Below, piece by piece: positions 16,961 to 26,400 of a DNA stretch of 64,000 nt. The position numbers were made by a program, and so were the translations under genes. Position 1 is the stretch's first letter; each line of letters opens with the position of its first letter. The stretch lies in assembly GCF_000626635.1 (NCBI RefSeq), contig NZ_CP007451.1, forward strand, positions 434,001-498,000, in the 5' to 3' direction. This stretch comes from Draconibacterium orientale (lineage in GTDB: Bacteria; Bacteroidota; Bacteroidia; Bacteroidales; Prolixibacteraceae). Below the pieces are notes generated by a model that saw only the letters and a list, made by a program, of their open reading frames with translations, had not been told where the DNA came from and made no database searches.

Positions 16961-18262
16961 TTACTTGCGAATTTTTGCTACTTCAAATTCTGCTCTACGG
17001 TTTTTACGTTTGTTGTCTAATGTTGTATTAGGAACAGCCGGTTTAGTTTCACCATAGTTATTAGAACCTACATAAGCGTTGTTCACACCTTTTTGCAATA
17101 AGTACTTAACAACAGCCTGAGCACGTCTTTCTGACAATCCCATGTTGTATGATTCAGTACCAATATTATCAGTGTGACCACCAATTACGATATCGTATTC
17201 TTTAGCAGCATTCAACTGGTCAGCTAATTTGTCCAATTCAACTTTTGCTTCTGGTCTCAGTGTTGACTTGTCGAAATCGAAGTAGATAGTTGGAATTGAA
17301 ATTTCACTCCAATCCGGGCAACCATTGTTGCTTGCAGGACCTACTTGTGAAGGACAATCATCTTCGCAGTCAATTACACCGTCGCCATCTGAATCAAGCG
17401 GACAACCGTCAGCGTCAACAGGACATCCTTTTGGTGTATCAGGACACTTGTCTTTTGGATCTGGAACGCCGTCGCCGTCGGTATCAGGACAGCCATTGAA
17501 TTTAGCTAATCCAGGAGTATCAGGACAGTCGTCGTCTTTATCAGCAACTCCGTCGCCATCTTTGTCAGGACAGCCATTTAACGATGCAGGTCCAGCTTCT
17601 GTAGGACAGTCATCTTTGTAATCAGGAACGCCGTCGCCATCTGTATCGATCGGACAACCTTTTTCATCAACCTGTACTCCGGCAGGAGTACCAGGACATT
17701 CGTCTTTACGATCACTTACACCGTCACCGTCTTCATCTTTGGCTTTACCCAATGCGAATTCAAGTACACTGGTAACTTGAAAATGTTCGTCAGTCCATCC
17801 GTAAGCATTGTTTGGATCATCTGAATGGTATCCTTTAATGCTGTTCACATAAGATCCTGAAACGAAAAGTGAAGTTTTTTCACCAACAGGGAATTTTAAT
17901 CCTGCACCATAATCGAATGTAAAATCACTTTCATCATTATCCCACATATAACCAGGACCACCAAAGAGGTATGGCTGAATAGCCATATCGTCATTGTAAA
18001 GTTTTATACGCAGGTTTAATAATGATGCAACTACATCAGTTCCGGCATCATTGAACGACCACCTGTTGTCGAGCATTAAATCGAACCTTGGAGACAGGTA
18101 TCGGCTAACATAGAAATCAGCTAAAATTCCCGTAGCTTCGGTTTCAATGTTATATTCCAATCCAGGGCCAACGCCAATGCCCCATTTGTTGTCTGCATTT
18201 TGTGCAATGGTATAACCAAGGGACAAAACTAATGCAAATAAGAAAAGAGTAATTTTTTTCAT
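16961..18262 (-). CDS. OmpA-family outer-membrane protein with thrombospondin type 3 repeats
   Basis: This 433-residue protein has a signal peptide (1 to about 20, ending AQN), an N-terminal 8-stranded barrel (about 22-170), then five or so TSP3 calcium-binding repeats (about 173-310, DEDGDGVSDRKDECPGT repeated) and a C-terminal OmpA peptidoglycan-binding domain (about 320-433: YFDFDKSTLRPEA, GGHTDNIGTESYN, LSERRAQAVVKYL, NRRAEFEV). It anchors the outer membrane to the wall. Barrel, TSP3 linker and OmpA domain in one chain is standard for this phylum. It is likely abundant and is monocistronic. Confidence 0.93.
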   Translation of the reverse strand: MKKITLFLFALVLSLGYTIAQNADNKWGIGVGPGLEYNIETEATGILADFYVSRYLSPRFDLMLDNRWSFNDAGTDVVASLLNLRIKLYNDDMAIQPYLFGGPGYMWDNDESDFTFDYGAGLKFPVGEKTSLFVSGSYVNSIKGYHSDDPNNAYGWTDEHFQVTSVLEFALGKAKDEDGDGVSDRKDECPGTPAGVQVDEKGCPIDTDGDGVPDYKDDCPTEAGPASLNGCPDKDGDGVADKDDDCPDTPGLAKFNGCPDTDGDGVPDPKDKCPDTPKGCPVDADGCPLDSDGDGVIDCEDDCPSQVGPASNNGCPDWSEISIPTIYFDFDKSTLRPEAKVELDKLADQLNAAKEYDIVIGGHTDNIGTESYNMGLSERRAQAVVKYLLQKGVNNAYVGSNNYGETKPAVPNTTLDNKRKNRRAEFEVAKIRK

Positions 18263-18423
18263 AGTTTTGAAATTATTTTTTTTGTTGTTTGTTGAATTCT
18301 ACGGGCAATTTAGAAATTAATTCGCAGGTATCAAAAAAAGTTAGCCGTCTTAATTTCATGCTTTAGAATATTTTTTCACAAATTTAAATATTTAAGTTCA
18401 ATTAATTCAAAATATTATACATT

Positions 18424-18963
18424 TTGTTCTCAATAATCGATATCGAAACTACCGGCCAAAGTTATAAAAACGGTAAAATTACCGAAATTGCTATATATCA
18501 ACACAACGGGCAAGAGGTGACCGACTCTTTTTCGACCCTTATTAATCCGGAGATGGACATCCCTTTTTTTATTACCGAGTTAACCGGAATTAATAATGAA
18601 ATGGTAAGAACTGCTCCTAAATTTTATCAGGTGGCCAAAAAAATTATTGAAATGACAATGGGACGAACTTTTGTTGCCCATAATGCCAGTTTCGATTATA
18701 AATTTATAAAGGAAGAATATGCGCGCCTTGGATACAATTATCACCGGAAAACAATGTGTACAGTAAAACTATCGCGAAAACTGCTTCCCGGACATCCGTC
18801 GTATTCGTTAGGGAAGCTTTGTGCCGATTTAGGAATTGAGATTAATGGCAGGCACCGCGCTGCAGGCGATGCACTGGCCACTGCAAAACTTTTTGATATT
18901 CTTGTTGACCGAAACGACTCGCTGGGAAATCCCAAAGCCGTTAACAATTACAAATTGTTTTAA
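18424..18963 (+). CDS. DnaQ-like DEDDh 3'-5' exonuclease
   Basis: The 179-residue exonuclease domain has all DEDDh catalytic residues: DIETTG (Asp6, Glu8), the second Asp in HNASFDYKFI, and the His-x4-Asp pair in HRAAGDALAT. It resembles the epsilon subunit of DNA polymerase III or stand-alone proofreading nucleases; there is no GIY-YIG or polymerase fusion. The start is a TTG at 18424, chosen because MFSIIDIETTG begins right at the first beta strand and no ATG precedes it in frame. Its stop overlaps the stop of the opposing DUF5606 gene in a TTAA. Confidence 0.88.
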   Translation: MFSIIDIETTGQSYKNGKITEIAIYQHNGQEVTDSFSTLINPEMDIPFFITELTGINNEMVRTAPKFYQVAKKIIEMTMGRTFVAHNASFDYKFIKEEYARLGYNYHRKTMCTVKLSRKLLPGHPSYSLGKLCADLGIEINGRHRAAGDALATAKLFDILVDRNDSLGNPKAVNNYKLF

Positions 18964-19382
18964 TCGGCTTTTTCTTCTTTTGTTTCGTCCTCTTCAGGTT
19001 CTGAAAAGTCAAGCATGTCCTTTTCCTGCAAAGCATTGTACCACTGAAGTACTTTTTTAATGTCGGAAACATATACACGATCCTGATCAAAATCGGGCAG
19101 TACTTTCTCGAAATAAGTCTTCAATTCATTACCTGACGATTTGTGCGAAATGGCCGCTCCACCATCCTCTGCATCGGAAATGGCTTTGAAAACATCTTTT
19201 AACGGCACATCACTTTCGTACGTGTAAATGGCTATATCTTCCAATGCCGATACTTTGGCAGTTGAATAAACCGGAATGCGCTTTTGCGTGTCTAACGATT
19301 CAACAATAATGCTGTTTTTACTTTCGGCAACCATTTTGAACAGTCCCGAATGTCCTGAAATTGCTAATATACCTTTTAACAT
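18960..19382 (-). CDS. DUF5606-family small protein
   Basis: The 140-residue soluble protein starts MLKGILAISGHSGLFKMVAES, an opening typical of DUF5606 proteins, which are conserved across Bacteroidota but uncharacterised. The N-terminal half is a small beta domain (IIVESLDTQKRIPVYSTAKVSAL). The middle is helical, and the last about 20 residues are strongly acidic and lysine-rich (EEDETKEEKAD), probably disordered. It is convergent with the exonuclease gene, sharing four bases. No function is known. Confidence 0.85.
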   Translation of the reverse strand: MLKGILAISGHSGLFKMVAESKNSIIVESLDTQKRIPVYSTAKVSALEDIAIYTYESDVPLKDVFKAISDAEDGGAAISHKSSGNELKTYFEKVLPDFDQDRVYVSDIKKVLQWYNALQEKDMLDFSEPEEDETKEEKAD

Positions 19383-19527
19383 GACTATCTAATTTTCGGC
19401 GAAGATACAATTTTTGTAGATTTCAAAAAGTAAGTACATAAAGTAAAAAGCCGGAAGCCTGCCTGTTTTGGCGAACTCCCGGCTCAAAATATTAATTTTT
19501 AAGATATTAAATCAAGCGTAAAACATT

Positions 19528-21624
19528 TTAATTAAATCCGATTTTATAAATCACCCCGGTTTTAAACCAACGCCCGGGCTGAATAACATTACCAATATCG
19601 TTGTATTGTTTATCGAAAATGCTGTTTACCGAAGCAAAAAACGAGAACTGATTTCTCCGGTAGCTCAACTTGCCGTCGAAAACCCAGAACGGATCGTAGG
19701 CTACTTCTCCAACCGGCATTTTATTTTCGAATTGGGTGTAGCTGCCTTCCCTATCCTGAAAAACAAAATGCAGATCGAGAGTTAAACCTTTCGCCAGCTG
19801 CTCGCTAAGCGAACCAACCAGTTTATGTTTCAGGTTATCCAAAGCATAATTCGACACAAAACCGGCATTCCCTTTTTCTACATTATTATATAGGTAACTG
19901 ATTTGAATATTTGGATAGTGGCTACCAAACGCATTTCGGAACAACACCTGCGCCTGAATCTCAGCACCCCGATTATTGATTTCGGTAAGGTTTTGGGGTT
20001 GCCAGATTTCCGAAGTCACATCTTCCTTTACCCAATCGATAATATCTTTTCCCTGGCGGTAAAACAACACCACATGTCCGCGCACCAGTTTCGATCGTAG
20101 TTTTAAACCACCTTCCAGGGTGGCCGACTTTTCAGGTTTCAAATCGGGGTTACCACTATTCGACGGACCATCGTAATACAAATCGGTAAAAGTTGGCATT
20201 CGTAACGACGTGTTGTAACTGGAGTACAATTTCACCGCATCCGATACATTATAACTTACATCAATTCCCGGAAAAACATTTAACCCCAAATCGCTTCCCG
20301 AAATGTAGTTGGCCATCAATCCGGCTGTAAACGCCCACTTATTTACATAGTATGCGTGTTCCAAAAATCCGGAAACGGTATTCCGGTCATCCGATTTGGT
20401 GAACTGCGCATCTTCTCCCGGCACATCTTTTGGCTCGTCCATGTCAATTCCCAGCGTATTACTATATATCTGTTCGCGGCGGAATTCAACACCAAACGCC
20501 GTTTTTCCGCCCGCCCACTTAATCCACGAGTTCAGGTTAGCACCATAAACATTCGTCAGGTGATAATTGGGCCCCGAGTACCAGCCCGGCAGTGTGTCGT
20601 TTTGCCAAACCTTGTAACCATCATTGGTTAAAGCATATTTATCGGTTCGGTACAATTCAAACCGATCGTGATGACGTCGGTAATAAACCACCGGAGTCAG
20701 ATGCAACGGTCCATTCCCCTCCCACTTCAGCGAGGTAAACACTGTTTTTGTTGCTTCGTACTGGTTCGGATACTTCGGCGTGTAAAAGCTATTCGCACCA
20801 AATCCTTTTTCCGAAATACCCAGTTGGAATTTCAACACACCCTTTTCGGTATTCAATTGATTGGAATAAAATCCGTTCAGCTCATCAAAATCGGTGTTGT
20901 TCGTGTAACCGTCCGATCGTTTTCCGTTAAACGCAAGCATGTGTTGCATTTTTCCTGTTGAAAATGATCCGGAAAGATTTCCATCGAAATAACCAAAGCT
21001 ACCACCCGAAACTGCAGCAGAAATCTCAGAATTTGCCGACTGACGTGTTACAATATTAATGGCCCCCGAAAAAGCGTTGGGTCCATATACACGTGCAGCA
21101 GGTCCTTCGAGAATCTCGATTCGCTCGATTTGGGCTAAACTTACCGGAAGATTTAAATTGTGATGGCCGGTTTGCGGGTCGGTGATGTTGATGCCGTTCA
21201 GCAGGATTAACGTTTGGTCGAAAGTACCACCGCGAACACTCACGTCCGCCTGTACTCCTTCAGTTCCCCGTTGCCGTACGTCGATAGCTGCAACATACTC
21301 TAACAGGTCCTGAACACTCTGAGCCGGCGCCGCCTCAATTTCTTTTCGCTCCATCACGGAAATTATCCGTGCAACCTGCGAATACAATGCAGGTGTTCGT
21401 TGCGCACTTACCTCGATCTCATCAAGGTCGTATTCCATTTTAACTTCAGAAGTATCCTGAACAGTCGCCATTGTAATTACCGGTGTTGATAGGAAATACA
21501 CCACCGACAATACTGAAATGACAACTTGTTTCCTTACGGTCAGAAAAGAAGAATAGTTCTTCCTCCCCCACTTCCGGAAAGTTAAAACAGATTGCGCATC
21601 ATGATTAAACTTTAAATTTTTCAT
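19528..21624 (-). CDS. BtuB-like TonB-dependent receptor
   Basis: This 698-residue receptor lacks the carboxypeptidase-like domain. Its plug (about 70-180) shows SVRGGTFDQTLILLNGINITDPQTGHHNLNLPV and RIEILEGPAARVYGPNAFSGAINIVT; the barrel ends RWFKTGVIYKIGF. It is BtuB-like by this plug, so vitamin B12, another chelate or a siderophore could be the ligand; the ligand is not proven. The N-terminus is unusual: about 30 mostly basic residues (HDAQSVLTFRKWGRKNYSSF) precede a hydrophobic helix. Similar extensions are known in Bacteroidota BtuB-type receptors. No B12 riboswitch is apparent upstream. Confidence 0.85.
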   Translation of the reverse strand: MKNLKFNHDAQSVLTFRKWGRKNYSSFLTVRKQVVISVLSVVYFLSTPVITMATVQDTSEVKMEYDLDEIEVSAQRTPALYSQVARIISVMERKEIEAAPAQSVQDLLEYVAAIDVRQRGTEGVQADVSVRGGTFDQTLILLNGINITDPQTGHHNLNLPVSLAQIERIEILEGPAARVYGPNAFSGAINIVTRQSANSEISAAVSGGSFGYFDGNLSGSFSTGKMQHMLAFNGKRSDGYTNNTDFDELNGFYSNQLNTEKGVLKFQLGISEKGFGANSFYTPKYPNQYEATKTVFTSLKWEGNGPLHLTPVVYYRRHHDRFELYRTDKYALTNDGYKVWQNDTLPGWYSGPNYHLTNVYGANLNSWIKWAGGKTAFGVEFRREQIYSNTLGIDMDEPKDVPGEDAQFTKSDDRNTVSGFLEHAYYVNKWAFTAGLMANYISGSDLGLNVFPGIDVSYNVSDAVKLYSSYNTSLRMPTFTDLYYDGPSNSGNPDLKPEKSATLEGGLKLRSKLVRGHVVLFYRQGKDIIDWVKEDVTSEIWQPQNLTEINNRGAEIQAQVLFRNAFGSHYPNIQISYLYNNVEKGNAGFVSNYALDNLKHKLVGSLSEQLAKGLTLDLHFVFQDREGSYTQFENKMPVGEVAYDPFWVFDGKLSYRRNQFSFFASVNSIFDKQYNDIGNVIQPGRWFKTGVIYKIGFN

Positions 21625-21882
21625 TATAATACTAATTGAACTTTAACAGACAGGATATTTTAAAAACGCTTGATTTTTTGTTTATCGACTTATCCCGTCT
21701 CAAATTCGAACGACAAATATACGCTTTACAATCACATATCAATAACCTCGAAAAGGGGTAGTTCCTAAGGAAACAAAGACTTAACAAAGGGTTTCGTAAC
21801 CTTTAACCAATCAATGCGTTAGGCACTATAGAGAATCTTTATATAGCATAGACAGAATCAACTGCAATATCGCTCTGTTTTT
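21625..21882. other. Divergent promoter region between BtuB-like receptor and ECF sigma gene
   Basis: No coding frame is seen. A motif search by eye found no cobalamin riboswitch box on the minus strand. The sequence is A/T-rich and ends with the sigma-gene promoter. Confidence 0.5.
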
Positions 21883-21914
21883 TTGCAATTAAGGACAACA
21901 ATGACTTAAATTTG
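21883..21914 (+). promoter_or_regulatory. Promoter of the ECF sigma gene
   Basis: TTG at 21883-21885 (within TTTTG), a 21-base spacer, then TAAATTTG at 21907-21914. This fits the Bacteroidota housekeeping consensus; the ATG follows 26 bases later. Confidence 0.7.
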
Positions 21915-21940
21915 TTTAGACAAATTAAAAATAAGACGCC

Positions 21941-22450
21941 ATGACTCAGATTCAATTTAACAACGCTTTACTCGGCTTGAGTGACAAATTGCATTACTAT
22001 GCACTTAGTTTAACTGCTGACTCGGAAAGAGCTGACGATCTGTTACAAGAAACTTTCCTTAAGGCATTAACTTATCGTGACAAGTTTACACAGAACACGA
22101 ATTTCAAGGCATGGATTTACACCATTATGAAGAACACCTTCATTAATGATTACCGTAGAAACGTAAAAACAAAGAACACCTTTGATGGTTCAAACAACGA
22201 TTTCCACCTGATGTTCTCGAAAGACAAAGTTTATCCTGCGCCGGATTCGTTCTACAGTTCAAAAGAAATTAATAAGAGCATTAACGCTCTAGAAGATGAA
22301 TATCGAGTTCCTTTCCGTATGTTTTTAGAAGGGTACAAATACAAAGAAATTGCTGAACAACTTGACTTACCTTTAGGTACTGTTAAAAGTCGGATTTTCT
22401 TTACCCGTAAAAAACTGGAAAAAGCATTGAACGAATATTCAGAAAATTAA
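21941..22450 (+). CDS. ECF-type RNA polymerase sigma factor
   Basis: The 169-residue protein has sigma region 2 (about 10-80, with ADDLLQETFLKAL and FKAWIYTIMKNTFINDYRR for core and -10 binding) and region 4 (about 110-165, YRVPFRMFLEGYKYKEIAEQ then LPLGTVKSRIFFTRKKL helix-turn-helix). No anti-sigma gene adjoins it, so control may be by its own promoter, a -33/-7 match, or by unlinked partners. ECF factors of this size in Bacteroidota are sometimes stress regulators. The gene ends 27 bases before a strong terminator. Confidence 0.93.
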   Translation: MTQIQFNNALLGLSDKLHYYALSLTADSERADDLLQETFLKALTYRDKFTQNTNFKAWIYTIMKNTFINDYRRNVKTKNTFDGSNNDFHLMFSKDKVYPAPDSFYSSKEINKSINALEDEYRVPFRMFLEGYKYKEIAEQLDLPLGTVKSRIFFTRKKLEKALNEYSEN

Positions 22451-22477
22451 TAATAGAAATAACGTGTATTGGTTTTT

Positions 22478-22508
22478 AAAAGGTCTTCAAAAATGAAGAC
22501 CTTTTTTT
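22478..22508 (+). terminator. Rho-independent terminator of the sigma gene
   Basis: AAAAGGTCTTC (22478-22488) pairs with GAAGACCTTTT (22495-22505) around AAAAAT, with T-run to 22508. Confidence 0.85.
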
Positions 22509-22513
22509 ATGGA

Positions 22514-22555
22514 CAAAACGGATGTCATCTTTTGTAAAAGATGACATCCGTTTTG
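22514..22555. terminator. Second perfect 20-bp hairpin after the sigma gene
   Basis: Positions 22514-22533 and 22536-22555 are perfect reverse complements (CAAAACGGATGTCATCTTTT on the left), with GT at the centre. Both ends of the hairpin carry A- or T-tracts, so it could end transcription from either side. It sits six bases after the sigma terminator. Confidence 0.55.
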
Positions 22556-22610
22556 CTTACACGAACCCTAAATCTTTTTTACTTTTATAAAATAATTTAT
22601 ACCTTATTTT

Positions 22611-22674
22611 CTCCCCTAATGTTAGGGGAGATGTCAGCGTAAGGCCTGGGGGCGGATTGACAGAGGGGTACTGT
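22611..22674. repeat. Hairpin-bearing intergenic repeat (CTCCCCTAA type)
   Basis: CTCCCCTAA (22611-22619) and TTAGGGGAG (22622-22630) form a perfect 9-bp stem, followed by G-rich sequence ending GACAGAGGGG. It looks like a dispersed Bacteroidota intergenic element, but only one copy is visible in this window. Confidence 0.35.
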
Positions 22675-22695
22675 TTCAAATTACAAATTATTACC

Positions 22696-23244
22696 ATGAA
22701 AAAAATTGCAGTTCATTTAGCCGACGGATTTGAAGAAATAGAAGCCATAAGTATTATTGATGTACTTCGTAGAGCAGGTTTTCAAGTTACAGTTGTTTCC
22801 ATGAATGAAAAGATGGACGTTGCCGGTTCGCACGAAATTACCGTAAAAGCCGATGCGTTGTTTGAAGATTTGGATTACGATAATATTGATATGATCGTGC
22901 TTCCGGGAGGAATGCCGGGAGCGGCAAAATTAAAAGCACACAGCGGACTAAGAGAGGAAATCTTAAACTTTTATGACATGAATAAACCTTTGGCAGCCAT
23001 TTGTGCTGCTCCAATGGTGTTCGGGAATCTGGGTTTGCTGAAAGAAAAAAGGGCAACTTGTTACCCGGGATTTGAAGAAGAACTACACGGAGCTATTATT
23101 ACAGGAGAAGCGGTGGAACAAACCGAAAATATTATAACAGGCAAAGGTGCCGGTGTTGCCATCAAATTTGCACTTAAAATTGTGGAGCTATTTAATGGGA
23201 AAGAAGTTGCTGATGAACTGGCGGTGAAGATGATTGAGAATTAA
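22696..23244 (+). CDS. DJ-1/PfpI family protein
   Basis: The start was set at ATGAAAAAAATTGCAG (22696); an upstream frame extension lies in the repeat. The 182-residue protein is a class I glutamine amidotransferase-like fold with the DJ-1 elements: nucleophile elbow Cys103 in AAICAAPMV, Glu16 in GFEEIEAIS, and GGMPGAAKL. This is the YajL/DJ-1 size and pattern, proposed to act as a deglycase, glyoxalase or redox-sensitive chaperone. It sits alone between a repeat and the purL terminator. Confidence 0.9.
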   Translation: MKKIAVHLADGFEEIEAISIIDVLRRAGFQVTVVSMNEKMDVAGSHEITVKADALFEDLDYDNIDMIVLPGGMPGAAKLKAHSGLREEILNFYDMNKPLAAICAAPMVFGNLGLLKEKRATCYPGFEEELHGAIITGEAVEQTENIITGKGAGVAIKFALKIVELFNGKEVADELAVKMIEN

Positions 23245-23320
23245 AAGCTGCGATTTTGCGATACGATCCGCAGTATTCCCAATGCGGTCCCTACTTTTCG
23301 TCATCAACTTTGTAAAAAAC

Positions 23321-23356
23321 AAAAGCCGCCTCGTTACGTTAAACGAGGCGGCTTTT
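23321..23356. terminator. Bidirectional terminator between DJ-1 gene and purL
   Basis: A perfect 15-bp stem, 23321-23335 (AAAAGCCGCCTCGTT) with 23342-23356, has loop ACGTTA and A/T tracts at both ends. It serves the convergent DJ-1 and purL genes. Confidence 0.85.
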
Positions 23357-23406
23357 ATTAGAGAAGTCATAGCATCACTTGCAGTGATATTATGACCCGT
23401 TATGCA

Positions 23407-26400
23407 TTATTTCGTTTTTTCGGCAATCCAGTTTTTGGCATTAACAAAAGCCTGAATCCATGGTGCCACTTCATCCGCTTTCCGGTCGGCAGGATAATTG
23501 GGCCACAGGTGCGGTTTAAACGCACGCTCGAGGTGAGGCATCATTACCAAATGACGGCCATCATCCGAACACAGCGAAGCCGCATTAAAGTGCGATCCGT
23601 TTGGATTACCTGGGTAACCTTCGTTGCTGTATTTCATTGGAATATTGTACTGATCTTCGTTAAACGGCAGGTAGAATTTACCTTCGCCGTGCGCTACCCA
23701 GATTCCCAGTTTCATGCCGGCCATATTCTCCAACATCACCGATTTGTTGTCAAGAATATCAACATTCAGGAACGACGACTCGAATTTGCCCGATTCGTTG
23801 TGCAACATTTTGGGCTGAATGCTGTGCTCCGGATAAACAACTCCGAGCTCAACCATTACCTGGCAACCGTTACAAACACCCAAACTCAGCGTGTCTTCGC
23901 GTTGGTAGAATTTCTCCAATGCTAATCTTGCCTTTTCGTTGAATTTAAAAGCTCCGGCCCAGCCTTTTGCCGAACCAAGTACATCGGAGTTCGAGAATCC
24001 ACCCACGAAAACGATCATATTCACGTTTTCCAGCGTTTCGCGTCCTGCAATCAGGTCGGTCATGTGAACATCTTTTACATCCATTCCAGCCAGGTACATA
24101 GCGTAGGCCATTTCGCGGTCGCCGTTTACCCCTTTCTCGCGGATAATCGCGGCTTTAACACCCGATGCTGTGCGACGTTTCAGGTCGATGCTCAAATCGG
24201 CAGCCTTACCGGTGAAATCTTTAAAGTCGAATTTTAAAGCCTGATCTTTATAGTTTTTAAAGCGTTCCAGCGCTTTTTCTTCTCCACTCTGTTTGCGGTC
24301 TAATAAATACGAAGTTTTAAACCACATATCGCGTAACGAGTTGATATCAAAGTCGGCTTCAACCGTGCGGTTCATCACCCTTACTTTGCGGTAAGGAACA
24401 GGGAAACCTAACGACATGAACTCAACTCCTGCTTCTGTCAGTTGCTTTTTCACCTCGTCGTTATCAGCACACTGAATAACAATTCCGGGGTTTTCAGCCA
24501 ATAATATTTTCGCCAGATCTTCTTCTTCAAAGGCAGTAACATCGATTTTCATTCCGCCTTTTACATTGGCAAAACACATTTCAAGCAAGGTAGTAATCAA
24601 ACCTCCCGAAGCCACATCGTGTCCGGCAAGAATAAGTCCCTGTTGAATCAAATCCTGAACTTTATTAAATGCAGTTACAAATTTGGCTGGATCGGCAACT
24701 GTTGGAGCTGTGCGACCAAGTTTATTGATCGACTGAGCAAAAGCACTTCCGCCCAATGCACGTTCCATAAACGACAAGTCGATGTACAGAATCTCTTTAC
24801 TTTCGTCGTTCACCAATACCGGCTCAACCACTTTTTTCACATCGGTAACTTCGCCCGACGATGAAATGATTACCGTACCAGGAGCCAACACCACATCGTC
24901 TTTGTATTTCTGTGTCATCGACATGGAGTCTTTACCAGTCGGAATGTTGATTCCCAGGGCGCAGGCAAAGTCGCTGGCTGCTTTTACGGCGTTGTAAATG
25001 CGGGCATTTTCTCCCGGATTTTTTGCCGGCCACATCCAGTTGGCACTCAACGATACACTTTTGATTTTATCGGGCATTGGTGCCCAGATAATATTTGTCA
25101 GCGATTCGGCAATTGAAAGCACCGAACCTTTTTCGGCGTCAACCAATGCTGCTACCGGTGCATTACCGATTGCAGTTGCAAATCCGGCTTTTCCCTGGTA
25201 GTCGAGTGTAATTACACCACAGTTATTCAGTGGCAATTGCAATTCGCCGGCACATTGCTGTTTGGCAATTCGTCCGGTTACCGAGCGGTCAACTTTGTTG
25301 GTTAACCAGTCTTTACATGCCACCGACTCCAGCTGAATGGTTTGCTCAACCAAATCGTATATTTCTTCCCAGTTGTATTCTAATTCATCAAACTCAGGAA
25401 CAATGGTTTCGTCTTCCAAAATCGTTTTCGGAGGATTTCCGAACATATAACCCAACTGCCAGTCGATTGATTTTTCGCAGGTTGTTGAGTTCTCGAATGT
25501 AAACTGCATATCGCCGGTTGTTTCACCAATTTCGTAAATCGGTGCACGCTCGCGCTCGGCAATTTTACGAAGCAGTTCAACATGTTCCGGTTTCATAACC
25601 AGTCCCATTCTTTCCTGCGACTCATTACCAATAATTTCTTTTTGCGAAAGCGTTGGATCGCCAACAGGCAATTTCGAAGTATCGATTTTTCCACCTGTAG
25701 TTTCCACCAGCTCTGATAAACAGTTCAGGTGACCGCCAGCACCGTGGTCGTGAATCGATACGATTGGGTTATCATCAGCTTCACTCAAGGCACGAATGGC
25801 GTTATAAGCCCGTTTTTGCATTTCGGGGTTGGCACGCTGCACCGCATTCAATTCAATGTGGTTTTCAAATTCGCCGGTTGCAACCGATGAAACAGCGCCT
25901 CCGCCCATTCCAATGCGGTAGTTATCGCCACCAAGCAATACCACTTTATCGCCTTTTTCAGGATCGTCTTTCAGACTGTCTTTTTTATTTCCGAAACCGA
26001 TACCTCCGGCAAGCATAATTACTTTATCGTAACCATATTTCACAAAGTTTTCGAAATGTTCGAAAGTCAATAATGATCCGGTAATCAGTGGCTGACCGAA
26101 TTTGTTACCGAAATCGCTGGCACCGTTTGATGCTTTGATCAGAATTTCTTCCGGTGTTTGGTACAACCAATCACGTTCTTCGGTTGCCTGCTCCCACGAA
26201 CGCATCGATTCTGTACGCGGGTAAGAAGTCATGTAAACGGCTGTTCCGGCAATTGGCAAAGCTCCTTTACCCCCGGCAATACGGTCGCGAATTTCGCCTC
26301 CGGTTCCGGTTGCCGCACCGTTAAACGGCTCAACTGTTGTTGGGAAGTTATGTGTTTCGGCCTTCAGCGAAAGAACCGTTTCAATATCTTTTACTTCAAA

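Noticed and set aside
21625..21940. Cobalamin riboswitch upstream of the BtuB-like receptor
   Set aside because: No B12-box-like sequence is visible on the minus strand between the gene and the divergent sigma gene.
23392..23925. 177-residue open frame opposite the 3' end of purL
   Set aside because: It is antisense to the amidotransferase domain and has no signal peptide, domain or promoter.
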